Shown: in pieces, positions 23,901 through 27,803 of the stretch | How positions within the stretch are numbered: the first letter of the stretch is position 1 | Layout: each line of letters begins with the position of its first letter | Assembly: GCF_017744835.1 (NCBI RefSeq) | Contig: NZ_JAGIAM010000002.1 | Coordinates: 310,001 to 374,000 of the forward strand | DNA: 64,000 bases | Direction of reading: 5' to 3' | Origin: Sphingomonas sp. | GTDB taxonomy: Bacteria > Pseudomonadota > Alphaproteobacteria > Sphingomonadales > Sphingomonadaceae | Translations under genes and position numbers: made by a program | Notes under the pieces: model-generated | The model's database searches: none | Told to the model about the DNA's origin: nothing | What the model saw: only the letters and a program-made list of their open reading frames with translations

Positions 23901-24798
23901 TGAAGCGGCTCCCCGAACGCGCGACCATGTCGCGGCGCACGCGGTCGCCCATCTGCCGGTCGAGCCCGGTCGGGGCCGCGCCGCGATCGCCGCGCGCGCC
24001 GCCCAGCGGGATCGAGAGCCGCACGGTCGCCCGCGCATCGGTGCCGTAGCGATTGTCGCGCTCGACGGTGCCGCCGAAGGTGAAGCGCGCGCCGCTGTCG
24101 GCGTCCTCGACGTCGAACTCCAGCCCGCCGCGGACGCCGCGGTGGTTCTCGTCGGCGCTATTGTCCCAATAGTCGAACCCGCCGATCGATGCGCGCAGGC
24201 TGGCGTTGCGGCCGACGGGCAGGCGCGCGCCCGCCTCGCCGTTGAACCCGTGCAGCGGAACATCCTCGAGCCGGAAGCCCGAGCGGCGCTCGATCAGCCG
24301 GTTGTTTTCCAGCGTCAGCTCGCCCGAAGGCGCCGCGGCGGGGTCGATATAGCTGATCGTCGCGGTCTTGGTGATCGGCATGCGATAGTTGACGCGCACG
24401 TCGAACACCGAGCTGAAGCCCTCGAGCCCCAGCGACACTGCAGCCTGGTCGCGCGGGCCGAGGTCGGAACGATGGAAGTCCATGCCGGCGTTCACGCCGA
24501 TCGCGAAATCCTCGCCCACGCGCGCGCGCGCGCCGATGGTAGCCGAGCCGTTACGGTCGAATCGCTGGTCGTAGCCGATGCGGCCATCGACATAGACGAG
24601 GCTCGAGTCGTTCTGCGCTAGCGGCGCCCAGAGCGCGGTCGAGACACCAACGGACTTGCCCGCTTCGGCATCGATCTCCGCCCTGGGTTTCCACGTCGGG
24701 GTTTCGCTCGTCTGAGCCCATACCGGAGAGGCCGCGGCCAATACCGCGCCGGTGAGGCACGTTGAAAAAAGCCGTGCCCGGCTGCTCGACTTGCGCAT
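2974..24798 (-). CDS. Giant inverse autotransporter (type Ve) adhesin with beta-helical passenger
   Basis: 7,274 aa. ATG at 24798 is preceded by GGGGAA; a TTG 18 nt upstream is the alternative. Residues 1-29 are a Sec signal (MRKSSSRARLF...SPVWA). Residues about 35-265 match the inverse-autotransporter barrel: W-K-P-R-A-E-I-D-A-E-A-G, PLAQNDSSLVYVDGR, a segment on ENNRLIERRSGF, and the terminal strand TVRLSIPLGG. A linker follows (LDRQMGDRVRRD), typical of this class. The rest is Gly/Ala/Ser/Thr/Asn-rich beta-helix. A cap segment, Y[FW]VxAGAxGxGT then DPGS[LI]A, recurs near residues 320, 970, 1520, 2105, 2695, 3375, 4070, 4760 and 5650. The last about 1,600 residues are more Asn/Thr-rich and end in PbH1-like coils without the cap. 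The barrel should sit in the outer membrane and secrete the C-terminal passenger. No Ig-like domains of the intimin kind were seen. Probable role: surface adhesion or biofilm. Confidence 0.9.
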   Translation of the reverse strand: MRKSSSRARLFSTCLTGAVLAAASPVWAQTSETPTWKPRAEIDAEAGKSVGVSTALWAPLAQNDSSLVYVDGRIGYDQRFDRNGSATIGARARVGEDFAIGVNAGMDFHRSDLGPRDQAAVSLGLEGFSSVFDVRVNYRMPITKTATISYIDPAAAPSGELTLENNRLIERRSGFRLEDVPLHGFNGEAGARLPVGRNASLRASIGGFDYWDNSADENHRGVRGGLEFDVEDADSGARFTFGGTVERDNRYGTDARATVRLSIPLGGARGDRGAAPTGLDRQMGDRVRRDMVARSGSRFTDLTSDSFAIDARTGQAFGGFYYASGNAAAGAAGTLASPTTLGDAVTRAGANGVVVALGNGGTINTGGVTLATNQYLLGGAGAVDVRLGNGRITSFALGGTNGTIAGTSAATPTIALGQGSVVRDVTVRGAGIGIAANGVGGFALDRVVIENTGGAGLSLTNTLGSVALSGLTIRGGAGAGLRVSGGSSVSVTNSNITGGAGAVDIDDGDANLSVALSNLTLSATAGNVLDIDGSGAGTVTVTGLSGITIAGGHGEDGGLSVRSATFDASTTTAGIQAVNAGRMEVGTTAARVDGPGVFLTDVTGSLSFADLDVANRNATGVQVVNSKVNAFTLTTLDGTVDTLAGTAMDLDPLVIDLNLASVRSVGAAGPGLILDSVQGGGAGGNALTIGNLTLSDSGGDGLVLLGSSGLIRVLGGSITNSGGSAVRVGTAGVAASGGTVGLSFAGTITDPAGGVPLVGLYNFGGAIGFTGAISGSGGIVVQNSLAGSSVNFGAVTLADTLGTAVALDGLAGLVAFSGPLSILNPGGNGIVIGNVPGGVSFGSVVISGLGNAAGLDLSGALGNLGFGSLAITGTGTGTGINLAGSINAGNVLIGGLASIQGVATGVDLTGASMSGIFAFGGGAGSGSVISALTPLLIAGLNEGQGSYNFSGAGLQGDTSNLTGNGFTAYYVLAGATGTGTRNNPGSLAGAEASGAQYIVLLNNAAGGQDVLDAASAGGSFDLAAGQTLVSFLAGDFFATSHGGLPANLIVTGLGLPGITNPFAGSGAALLTSTTAGAATINLADNSAIEGLVVSNATSVAIAGTGTSGVRISNSQIGGAAGAIAIDDGGAAASVTLTNLDLSASGGTVLALSGAGAGTLGVAAADVDIAATGTAAGLALDTVNAAGVAIGSVSVANAAGDAVSIQGATGLPVGIGSVSVTAAAGDGVVISGNSAAVGLGAVSVNGVAGDALRISGNGGAVGIAGVSASAIGGDAVVIAGNNGAVLIGGVTAGGVAGTGLDISDVRAAVTIGSTAVSGASTGVSIDGVQTGTGVAIASLSVAGATGTGVSLANIDGAALFGATSITNPGATGIAFGGGSSGSITFGDTDITGLGAGTRGVDARAASGAVTFHTLDIAGSSAAGTRGIDLTGATFAANFVTTESSHITGVGIGVDLTNAAITGSFRYGDGSSTDADGAASSIVAVTPVVATGMAIATGSYDFRDVVLTGDVSALTSSHTVYFVKAGASGAGTAADPGSLAGAEASAADTIILLNDPTGGNDLLDAASAGGSFDLATGKALLSFLGGDTLTLSGGAPANVLLYGVPQGQIVNPYAGSGAPVLTTSAAGADTLVLGGSNRIEGVRIDNAGGGAGIYGAGVANVSIRASSIAGQSGAIRFIDNGAAANLALNNLLLASSGGNVVDLDGTGAGTLTVTALDGITIQGGNGETGGFVAADVTFDADLATAGTQTVSGAMTVGSASARLEGVGARITGNGRLEFTSLNVTNFNSYGVDLFGNTPFTVFVRSGALDTIDAAALVAQNAALSLNFGSITATDGGIRMSGNVAATAGAPVLNVGTLNLPSGGWLSLSGGAGDYVFANASITNTNGAGAIDLSGMVNLDYAGDITTSGAPVPAISIVGHGGTARFHDGVIDAAGGPGLRFQNAVGTYSFGDVTLSGGAGIAVLSGSSGSLSFGNVDVSGVGAGQTAVDLTGATGNVSFQTLDITGASTAGSKGIDLSGSTTAANIIVSESSTIAGVGTGVDLSNAAITGTFRYGDGSSTDADGAASTIDAATPIAIAGLNAATGSYDFSDVRLVGDTSRLVTSSTTYFVAAGASGAGTMADPGSLAGAETSGAQVIILLNTSTGTPDILDAAGAGGSFDLATGQALLGFLNGDTITLPGGGPANLHLYGLTPGQITNPFAGSGAPVLTNSAAGNTVNLASGAVIDGVRIDASNGVGVTGTGVSGVVIRNSRITGGQGGIALYDGTAAASASLVNLDLSARNDAALLLDGTDTGTLTVRALDGIRVAGGNGESAGILAQGVVFDADGAAAGIQTVTGTLDVGSVAARVGDIGVYFGDSSGDAAFDIDVASTGIGLYAGGGTGGLRFATTGGTIDVAGGATFGVALANVSASVALDSIHYSGTGGGLVLIDVAGVGAGGAAVDVANLTVANGASTAIAMSGTDSGSFSFGAASSIGTTGLSAISLQNSGASVFNFAGSIDYAGTDAAFSAGSGHNGTVNFTGSIDAASGLGLLFQNADGTYDFSGATDLSARIAIRSGSAGSFTFGDVDIDGVGAGQTAVDLTGALGNVSFHTLDITATSAAGSKGIDLTGSATAANIIVSESSTMTGLGVGVDLTNAAIAGAFRYGDGSSTDADGAASSISAVTPLVITGLNGAKGTYDFADVKLTGDTTALQTDKTVYWVQAGAAGAGTRADPGSLAGAEASGADVIILLDTQGAGQDVIDAAGVGGALDLDPNQSLLAFRNGDTVNVGGGAPANLLLFGISGGMVTNPYAGSGAPVLTTSAAGFNTLVLGGGNRIEGVRIDNAGGGAGIYGEGVANIAIRGSAITGQAGAIVLIDNGLTANLALSDLLLASTSGAVVDLDGQGGGTLTVTALDNLTIAGGNGETAGFLATGVLFDSDLVTAGAQAVGGALTIGTSAARVDGDGFIVGLSDGSLDLSRLDVANSNGIGVSITGNVDLGVSVRAGTLDTSTGAALFAQDAALALDFGSVAGTDAGIVAFNTTAADATRDVFHTGALNLTNGPVVLVSAGSWVFDNASITHSDSIGMLIGGATDVDYSGDITSTGTAAATLVAFSHIGAASFHDGTIDVTAGDGLQFIDADGTYSFTGTTTLHGGDAGINVSNDSSGDFLFGAGTSVTNGAVANFVLQDSSANVTYLGSLSQSLATDNFVAFNQSGGTLDFSQATITATAGTGMLFIDADGTNRFGDVALSGGAGIAVQTDSAGTLSFGDVDVTGIGAGQIAVDLTGALGNVSFDTLDISGSGAASKGIDLSGSTTAANIIVSESSTITGVDVGVDLSGAAITGTFRYGDGSNTDADGAASSITATTPLLIGGMSGLTGTYDFADVALTGDTTGLQTSKSVYWVQAGATGAGTRSDPGSLADAEASGADVIVLLDTQGVGQDVIDAAGAGGELDLAANQSLVSFRNADTLNVGGGAPANLLLYGISGGVVTNPYAGSGAPMLTTATAGATTVNLASGVLIDGVVIGNLDATAVLGAGVTGVTIRNSTIHGGATALEVIDNGSTSEVALSNLLLSSGTGNVVSLLGNGGGQLYVTQLANLTIQGGTTGGGLYSDGAIFDANRATAGIEEVVATLSIGSAGSRVGGTGLTINGATGALDLTASVFNATGDGIHAAGGAGGFDFTLAGSIDTGPAAGSGTGLVLSSLSADVQLTSLVYSGLGYGLQAIDVTGIGTGGRAVDVAQLSVAAGAVKGISIRGTSTGVYSFGSSSAIAGTTSMGVELANGGASSFSYLGSITGITSGALVKVSDGHSGSANFTGTLSATGGTGLQFDNADGSYIFAGSATLNGGDAGIDIVNGSAGSFSFNAGTSITNPSGTAISIADSTASLSYAGSITHSSAGNAAISVVNHAGGTLNFQSASFSVTGGTGLAFANSDGTYQFGSFGLSGGAGIAITAGSAGGFTFGDVDVAGLTAGRTALDATGATGNVSFHTLDISAASATGTKGIDLSGSTTAANIIVSESSAMTGLGVGVDLTNAAITGNFRYGDGSSTDLDGAASSISATTPIVIAGLNGVTGTYDFSDVALTGDTSTLQTSTTMFWVQAGATGAGTRSDPGSIADAEASGANAIILIDTQAGAGLSDTITVGGDGTFALDAGQKLLSFLNGDTISLGGGAPGNVLLFGISGGAVTNPFAGSGAPVLTTATAGAPTVQLASNTLIDGVVIASGNMGVGVAGSGALRASLRNSIISGAIGAIDLDDGGTSASVALNHLQLSSTSGIVASFASTGGTFTISALDGVTIAGGNGEGGGFYAQGVTFDADLMAAGTQTVSGTLQIGTAAQRVGGDAFGLDQVGGGLSLDLGLANTGGFGAYVFAAPGGFAFSATGDIDTILGGGGSSALALNGVDADVALTSVAYSGTGVGVLLANVRGAGTGGRAVSIDALTVAAGAGYGIQLTGPSSGDYSFGSGSSIVGTTSAAINLTSSGGATFAYDGAISGITAGALISVGGDNTAASFTGSLATSGGSGLSFANADGSYSFTGTTALNGVGIGIVAGSAGSLTFGSGTSIVDSAGPSILLAGSSATIAYSGSIAQSAAGQPLMVIIGGDLSNAEFTGASVSATGGIGLLAADADGTYTFGDLTLSGGARIAITSGSAGSFTFGDVDIAGLTAGLTAVDLTGALGDVTFDTLDVAGASATGTKGIDLTGNTGAGDILVTNSSAIVGVGVGVDLTNAARTGAFQYGDGEDTIDVFSTINATTPIVITGLNVSGTYNFADVNLVGDTTQLSVNAYFVRAGATGVGTLADPGSIAGADASTAPFIVLLDGQAGAGAFDTITGTLSLADGQTLLSFRDVDSFNVGGGAPANVTVHGITTGFIVNPLTGSGAPLLTSADATGTVQLGGTGVIDGAVISNTGTGAGVYASGTAGTATIRNSTISGGGAGIDIRSGAAARIVNLQNLALANAGNQPGALLNLNGTGGTLTLTGMSGLTIGTAGGETAGLVFNTVTFDSNTATAGIQTVNAGALTIGTAGARVQGDGLSLTNVSGALTFSDLDIANTGGTGLLVANSKANGFLLTTLDGSVDTTGGTAINLDPLSVNITASSVTSSGGAYGILLDQVEGSFTVTGAVTVTNASTAGIAIQDNTGQIDPLDATFNGVVTINTTTGAGLSFTNNGGATISFLGGGLNVNTASGAGLVASTGGTISFAGSGNAIQTGTGRIVDLDGVTAGASGINFATLGGSTSTAPAAIRVNNLDGGAFSGGNTVITGLSGGSDGIWVGGGSASSVSFGNATISGAGGDEGIEINGAGNGAISFSSVTIDNVLGDGVLITGATGSVTIGGGAIGGTGSPAGNGVTVDGGNGAVTINAAVTKASAGRTVEVRNRTGGNLAFGGNLQATGVAGGVLASNNIGGTTITFSGASKTFNLVGTNGVELLNNATSTINFTGGGLGITTTGAGNSLLATNAGTLNITGLGNTIGGGTVSLSGTTVGSAGIEFASVTMSGGGGVLLTNVGTAGGAITLGTVNLQNIASRGIDIGGTLGAALSIADLDIGLTGGSAVALDLNGADLLAAVTVGDFDVTSSAAGSTIAVDLRGSFGGQAVRLGDNAAAGASASISGVNTGVWLDAATNLSFTFGDGEAAGDTGSSISAGTPINASAAPAAGSYDFRDVNFTASPGLGFGIGKTLFVDSDGAAGGGNGSGADGANPMTLAAAEAALAAGDVILLVNNGSAISAAGTNANNTLNLLANNQVRGFGNGPVVLALTVPSTIQLASSTLTITNPNGNGAATLTTSSGADAITLGASGNRISGFILDGTGGALHGIVDNGGATGTIVSDMTIRNFGAGGAYGIEITPSTNTTIDHVTFQNNANDILLNAAGSTLTNVTSTGATGTSITLNNATGTTTLTNVSITGGATGLSFTTPGGMINATNVDISGASSVALAIAGGTASFNFDAASSITQATGGNVVNFTGNHTLGTFAYAGTIDATTGAGMQFSDADGIYNFTGTTTLNGGNAGIDIYNGATGTFAFGAGTTLIHNADANSAFSLLSSANVTFDGAITDNNGRAVEIDGHDAGTATFNGAISSAIGNASTAVSVINSNGGAIVFNGQMNIASATTVVNLSSNDGGTITFNAGGTGLDIASNAGTGMNISGGGTVNVLGSGNSITTTTGTLLNITNTGATTTTANLTFASVNNSGGTNGIFVQRTAGTLNGTTTIASGAITATTRGIALAGDALDLSYGGTITATAGRSFEASSRSGGTVTLSGNIQDNATGILIASNTGGTLNFTGQSIALSTGGSDAITLTNNAGATINFAMAGGGNGLDVTTSSGRGIVASGGGILTIQGAGNSVTTQTGQILGLDGLTVGAAGVTFATLQSTGTTAATAVNLNNVDGGAFAVTGTTSIAGTGVASDGIFIGGGGSSAVSFGATTIGATGDEGIEVNGSGNGVVTFNSVTINGSAGNGVEINGSTNTVNINGGAIGATDDPAGRGIYIIGGTGSVSVAASVNKTSAGAAVEIDGHQTGTVTFTGTITATNGTGLLFTNADGAYNFTGTTTLNGGDAGIDIINGSSGSFAFGDNTSITSPTGAAITVSDSTANLNFSGDVVQANNAAALAVTNHSGGTLMFQTTGSFNVTNGTGFQFNNADGNYTISSANTLNGGDAGIDILAGSDATNGSTGSFAFITNTIITHAGAGNAFTVDSSDASISFGGTITDNNGRAVSINEHDAGTITFAANGVISGSGAAAAGILVQNSNGGTITFNAVNLSTQANAAVTLTNNTGATINFAGGGTGLDIVTTTGAGFTATGGGIISVAGTDNTIAAAGGTALNVQNTTISATGLNFVSISANGGVNGIVLNNTGTQGGLTVGGDAGTTNNSSGGTIQNMTGDGVKLTGVTNVSFDQLNIQNTGLSGIDGTDVTNFAFTNGTINNSGISTSTAGTSNIAFNDVSTGINNLDGTVTVTGSTLTNAYNSGIQIYNESGTISNINISNNTMTASGSTATSKGSGVQIDINGSAGGAAAVLAGTINNNVINKFVSGAGIQFQGGNGSQAAAATLGTYQTTPGTGTIIQIANNDIGLASAGTPLGTNGISVGVTGTGQGNFSITGNEVAHFQGIGISGFGGNKANVSFLVDANTVDAIDNIAGSSGIAVGSQLGGADTTQTGTVRAIISNNNVSGMEGVGILAGITNSYNIGYFKIINNTVGSPTAGAVRSGIRVESGSSVGDATVYLEISGNTSGSIGANMPGISLRKQGSVSGVNEFYIEGLATSPATHAQVEAYVSGQNPLSLLGTGNDGATPSRVLSVSGDQYLSGTVPF
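7760..23846 (-). repeat. Nine diverged beta-helix cap repeats inside the adhesin gene
   Basis: Coding repeats read on the minus strand, at roughly 23846-23769, 21893-21822, 20241-20170, 18485-18411, 16713-16640, 14670-14596, 12585-12510, 10521-10450 and 7847-7760. The inner seven encode close variants of YFVKAGASGAGT followed by DPGSLAGAEAS and a T-I-I-L-L strand. The first and last are more diverged (FYYASGNAAAGAAGT; LFVDSDGAAGGGNG). Spacing is about 550-690 codons, and about 890 before the last. Just upstream of most inner caps a second block recurs (RYGDGSSTDADGAASSI). Around 12811, 14895, 16931 and 18712 a stretch of about 60 nt is nearly identical between modules, so the duplications are visible at DNA level. 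Confidence 0.8.
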
Positions 24799-24947
24799 GT
24801 GTTTCCCCGTTCGCAAGCTGCCGTCGCAGCCGCGTCTCGTTCAAGTACCTGGACTCTGACGACCCCCGAGGCGCGTATCGGAACTGCCCCCGTCACGCCT
24901 CTGCCGAACGCAGCTACCACAGCGCAAAACCCGCAACAAGCGACGCT

Positions 24948-24963
24948 TACGTAGAACTACGCA
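24948..24963. promoter_or_regulatory. Dyad CGTAG-AA-CTACG upstream of the adhesin gene
   Basis: A perfect 5-bp inverted repeat with a 2-bp centre (24950-24961), extended by T/A at both ends, lies about 150 bp upstream of the adhesin start. The size and position suit a dimeric regulator of the LuxR/response-regulator type, but no factor can be named. Between this site and the left att repeat, and between it and the adhesin start (24799-25128 overall), I see no gene and no convincing terminator. The stretch is the adhesin leader and promoter region. Confidence 0.4.
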
Positions 24964-25128
24964 GATATGCAGGCGCTTTCACGCCGGGAGGGAACACGAT
25001 CGCCTCATCCTGGCACATTGCGCAAAGGAGCATGCGCCGCGAGCGCGGCACGGCGGTTCGAATTGGGAAGCCGGCCGCCCCGCGGGCGTGCGCTGATGTT
25101 ATCGAATGCCGGGAAAATCCGCGGGTTC

Positions 25129-25155
25129 GAATGGTGGAGCCGAGGGGGATCGAAC
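25129..25155. repeat. Left att repeat (partial tRNA-Ala 3' end)
   Basis: 27 bp identical to 28486-28512. It contains the last 23 nt of the tRNA-Ala gene (T-arm 3' strand, acceptor 3' strand and CCA) plus the two bases beyond. The match ends abruptly at 25156 (t against c) and 25128 (c against g). It is a duplicated attachment core, not a functional tRNA. Confidence 0.85.
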
Positions 25156-25259
25156 TAAATCGGCCTAACCATTGGAAAATAAGGGATTTTTTCAGAGCAC
25201 CTGTTACCGTTGGCACACCCGGATGTAACAGTTTTTGAGTTGCTGACAAGTCGCGTTCT

Positions 25260-25457
25260 TTACCTTCCCGGAACCCGCACGAAATCGAAGCGCCCCCAAG
25301 AGGTAGCGCCATACACACGCCCCCCTTGCGGTGTCTCAAAGCTCAAGCTCCCGTCCTCCCGGACCTCGACGCGGCTAGCTTCAAAGCTCTCTTGCGATGG
25401 CTGATGCTCGCCCTCATTCACCCGGTGAAGCGTTACAGTGTACAGCTTAGCTGTCAT
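25260..25457 (-). CDS. Small hypothetical protein (65 aa) of the island
   Basis: 65 aa, preceded by GAGAGGA at good spacing before the ATG. The sequence begins MTAKLYTVTLHRVNEG and is hydrophilic with alternating beta-like segments (RVEVREDGSLSFET, GRFDFVRV). There is no signal peptide, membrane segment or cysteine. It lies 54 nt downstream of the ATPase stop in the same direction, so co-transcription is likely and it could be a partner of the ATPase or a remnant. I do not recognise the family. Confidence 0.55.
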   Translation of the reverse strand: MTAKLYTVTLHRVNEGEHQPSQESFEASRVEVREDGSLSFETPQGGRVYGATSWGRFDFVRVPGR

Positions 25458-25511
25458 GTCATCCTCTCATCCATAACTTGCTTTGGTGCGGCTCCGCCCC
25501 TCTGGTGAGGA

Positions 25512-27533
25512 TCATAGCTTTAGCCCAAGGCGCTCGAAAAATGCTTCGTTGCGTATGCGCGCATCGTGGAGAAGCTTGTGATAAGGCAGAACCTCCACGA
25601 AGGCGTTGTGGTCGGGAGAGTACCCAAAGTACCCCTCACCGTCCGCACTCTTGTGGTGGGCAGGCGAGACCCGCACGACGGCCTCCAGCTTCTCGCAGAA
25701 ATCCGCCACAACAAAACAGATGAACCGAGTAGATTTCGGAATCGGCTTGATGTGCTTACCGGATTTGTCCGTCAACGAGCCGCCATTCCGAAATACATCC
25801 ACATAGTTCAAAACCTGCACAACAGGGCTACTGTTGTAGTCATATTCTGTCCGGCCCGGACGCTTGAACTCGATAATTACAATCGGCTCATCGCGCCCCT
25901 CTCGATTGAACGCCAACGACCGGTCGAAGACAACGCCCACATCAGGCTCCTTCCTGTCGTCGCTATCGGAAAGGAACGTCTTAAACGGCCTGTCCGACTT
26001 GAAGTACGAGTAAAAGGCTAGCCTGTCATCAAGAATCCAAAGGTTATGATCTTCATAAGATAGATCGTCGCTACCTGTTCTGATGGGTATTATAAGATCA
26101 TGGACCACCTCCTCCCGGAGGTACTTTCTGGTCTCCGGGTCGGAATAGGAAATCGCGTTACCGAGCAGGTTAAGTATTTCCTTACGCTTCACAACATACT
26201 CGGCGAGCGAACCCTTTTTGTCCGCGTTCAGCGCCTTCGCCACACGCTGTATGCGCTCATCTAGATTTTCCCCGGTCTCCGTCGATAGGCTTCTAATTTC
26301 ACCGGTAGTTCGCCGCCTCTGTCGAAGCTTGGCTCGGCTAAGCTCGATATAAATCTCTTCCTCTGAGTGCACATTCAAAGTGAGATTATTCTCAACGAAA
26401 TCCGATACGTCACTCGTGACAGATAGAAATTGAGGGTTCTCATTGATTACACGCAGCGCAGTCGCAGCTTGGCGCTTACGCACAATCTCAATGTAATCGG
26501 AGAGGTAAGTTTTAGCGGAGGCTATGGCCGCACCCTGCACTGCCTTAAGGCTGTCAGGCGTTAACGTGAAACTTGTTCGCTCTTGATTGACATGAAGATT
26601 GAGAAAAGGGCTGGCAACGATTCCAACATAAATCGCATCAGCGTCCGGCCCCACCAAGCCAAGGCCCAATTGGTTGTCGATCCGCTCTTCTTTGACCACA
26701 CGGCCATCACCGACGTAGAACAGAAAATGCTTCTGCGTTTCGTGGAATCGTAATCCCTTTCGCAGAAGAACGTGATACACCTCAAGCTCTACGGGCTCCG
26801 CGCTCTCGGCGATCGATACCGTCAACTTGGCAGGAGTTTCTTCAACAACATTATCGCTAAAATAGTCTAGCAGGTGGATAACGCGACCTCGATCTACAAG
26901 ATCGATGGCAGGAACTTCATAGGACGCAAAGTTCTTCAGGAAGTGACCCACTAGTCTGGACGCAATACCGTCCTGCGTCCTAGGGCATACCGCCTGATAG
27001 TCGCCCTCAAATGGCGCAAGCGTCACTTTAGTACCGGGCTTGCCGGCCTCGCTTAGCTCGCGCAACTCGTGATCCGTAATCGGGCCGTTCGCGCTCTTTA
27101 GGCTGAAAGTGAACCTGCGAAGGTATCCTTTGCCACCCTCATCAAACCTTGAGATGACCGCCACCGATTCGAAAACCTTGAGCCACGAAAGCCGTCCGAC
27201 GCCCTTCCCGCCGCGCTTCAGCTTTGCCGACGTGTCCGCCGTGCGAAAGGACTTCCAGTTGTCCTTACCGAGCCCGATCCCGTTGTCCTCGACCGTAAAT
27301 CCGGTGATCGGAGGATCCTCGTCATCGCTATCGGATCGGATTATCTCAATAGTCACCTTACCCTTGCTCGGCGCCTCGCGATCAAAGCGAGTCTCTATCG
27401 CGTGAAGCGCGTTGGACACCGCCTCGAAAAGTGGGAAGAGCGCGTTAAGCGCCGAAGGCGGGAAGCCCAAGTTGCGGATACGGCCACTGAGATCGTATTG
27501 CCGAACGTCGGACTCGCTTTGTGTACCAACCAC
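25512..27533 (-). CDS. GHKL (Hsp90/MORC-like) ATPase fused to PD-(D/E)XK-like nuclease
   Basis: 673 aa. GTG start at 27533; the ribosome-binding site is poor. Residues 20-130 carry the Bergerat ATP-binding fold: N-box FEAVSNALHAIE (E37, N41), G1 box EDNGIGLG (D83-G89), G2 box GGKGVGRL (108-115), and G-T-K-V-T-L later. This matches Hsp90, MutL and MORC ATPases rather than sensor kinases, as no dimerisation-histidine helix is present. The middle third is mixed alpha/beta with a coiled-coil-like basic stretch. Residues 529-560 contain E-P-D(531) and I-V-I-I-E(555)-F-K(557), the D...ExK pattern of PD-(D/E)XK nucleases. Inference: an ATP-dependent clamp that licenses nuclease action, as in MORC/MutL-like restriction proteins. 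Sole large cargo of the element. Confidence 0.75.
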   Translation of the reverse strand: MVGTQSESDVRQYDLSGRIRNLGFPPSALNALFPLFEAVSNALHAIETRFDREAPSKGKVTIEIIRSDSDDEDPPITGFTVEDNGIGLGKDNWKSFRTADTSAKLKRGGKGVGRLSWLKVFESVAVISRFDEGGKGYLRRFTFSLKSANGPITDHELRELSEAGKPGTKVTLAPFEGDYQAVCPRTQDGIASRLVGHFLKNFASYEVPAIDLVDRGRVIHLLDYFSDNVVEETPAKLTVSIAESAEPVELEVYHVLLRKGLRFHETQKHFLFYVGDGRVVKEERIDNQLGLGLVGPDADAIYVGIVASPFLNLHVNQERTSFTLTPDSLKAVQGAAIASAKTYLSDYIEIVRKRQAATALRVINENPQFLSVTSDVSDFVENNLTLNVHSEEEIYIELSRAKLRQRRRTTGEIRSLSTETGENLDERIQRVAKALNADKKGSLAEYVVKRKEILNLLGNAISYSDPETRKYLREEVVHDLIIPIRTGSDDLSYEDHNLWILDDRLAFYSYFKSDRPFKTFLSDSDDRKEPDVGVVFDRSLAFNREGRDEPIVIIEFKRPGRTEYDYNSSPVVQVLNYVDVFRNGGSLTDKSGKHIKPIPKSTRFICFVVADFCEKLEAVVRVSPAHHKSADGEGYFGYSPDHNAFVEVLPYHKLLHDARIRNEAFFERLGLKL

Positions 27534-27756
27534 CTACCGCATTAGCCAATGACGCCATGTCCTTACGGAACAGCGTTACTTCTCCGTAGAGGGACAAGGC
27601 AACGATCTTGGCCTCCGCAAGCCGCAGGCGATCGTCCCTTTTACGATTGAGATGTGCGTTGAAGAGCGCGCCTCCAAGGAGAGCAAGAAAGCCCAACAAC
27701 GATCCGATGAGCGCCTGCCAGCCCTTAAGCTCGGAATAAATGTCCGCCCACGTCAT
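27445..27756 (-). pseudogene. Truncated membrane-anchored hypothetical protein
   Basis: 103-codon frame with a good GGAGGGGGG site before the ATG at 27756. Residues 1-75 look native: a transmembrane helix (WQALIGSLLGFLALLGGALF) followed by NAHLNRKRDDRLRLAEAKIVALSLYGE, a pattern I recall from longer alphaproteobacterial hypothetical proteins. From the point where the ATPase gene begins (27533) the frame turns low-complexity and ends after about 30 residues. It overlaps the ATPase by 89 nt in another frame. Either the 3' half was lost when the ATPase arrived, or it is a genuine short overlapping membrane partner; I favour truncation. Confidence 0.45.
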
Positions 27757-27803
27757 TCCATTCCCCCCCTCCGTGAGCGGCCATGCTACGGCGACCTTAG
27801 CGC

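Noticed and set aside
3106..24621. Very long plus-strand open frames opposite the adhesin gene, including one of 1,843 codons (15094-20625) and one of 1,145 codons (21184-24621)
   Set aside because: They arise because TTA, CTA and TCA codons are rare in the G+C-rich adhesin, so the complementary frame lacks stops. Their translations are Arg/Asp/Ala-rich, low-complexity and without domain motifs, signal peptides or ribosome-binding sites.
25095..25155. GGGTTCGAATGG near the left att repeat considered as a second tRNA gene
   Set aside because: Only a T-loop-like string and the duplicated tRNA-Ala 3' end are present; no acceptor 5' strand, D-arm or anticodon arm can be folded.
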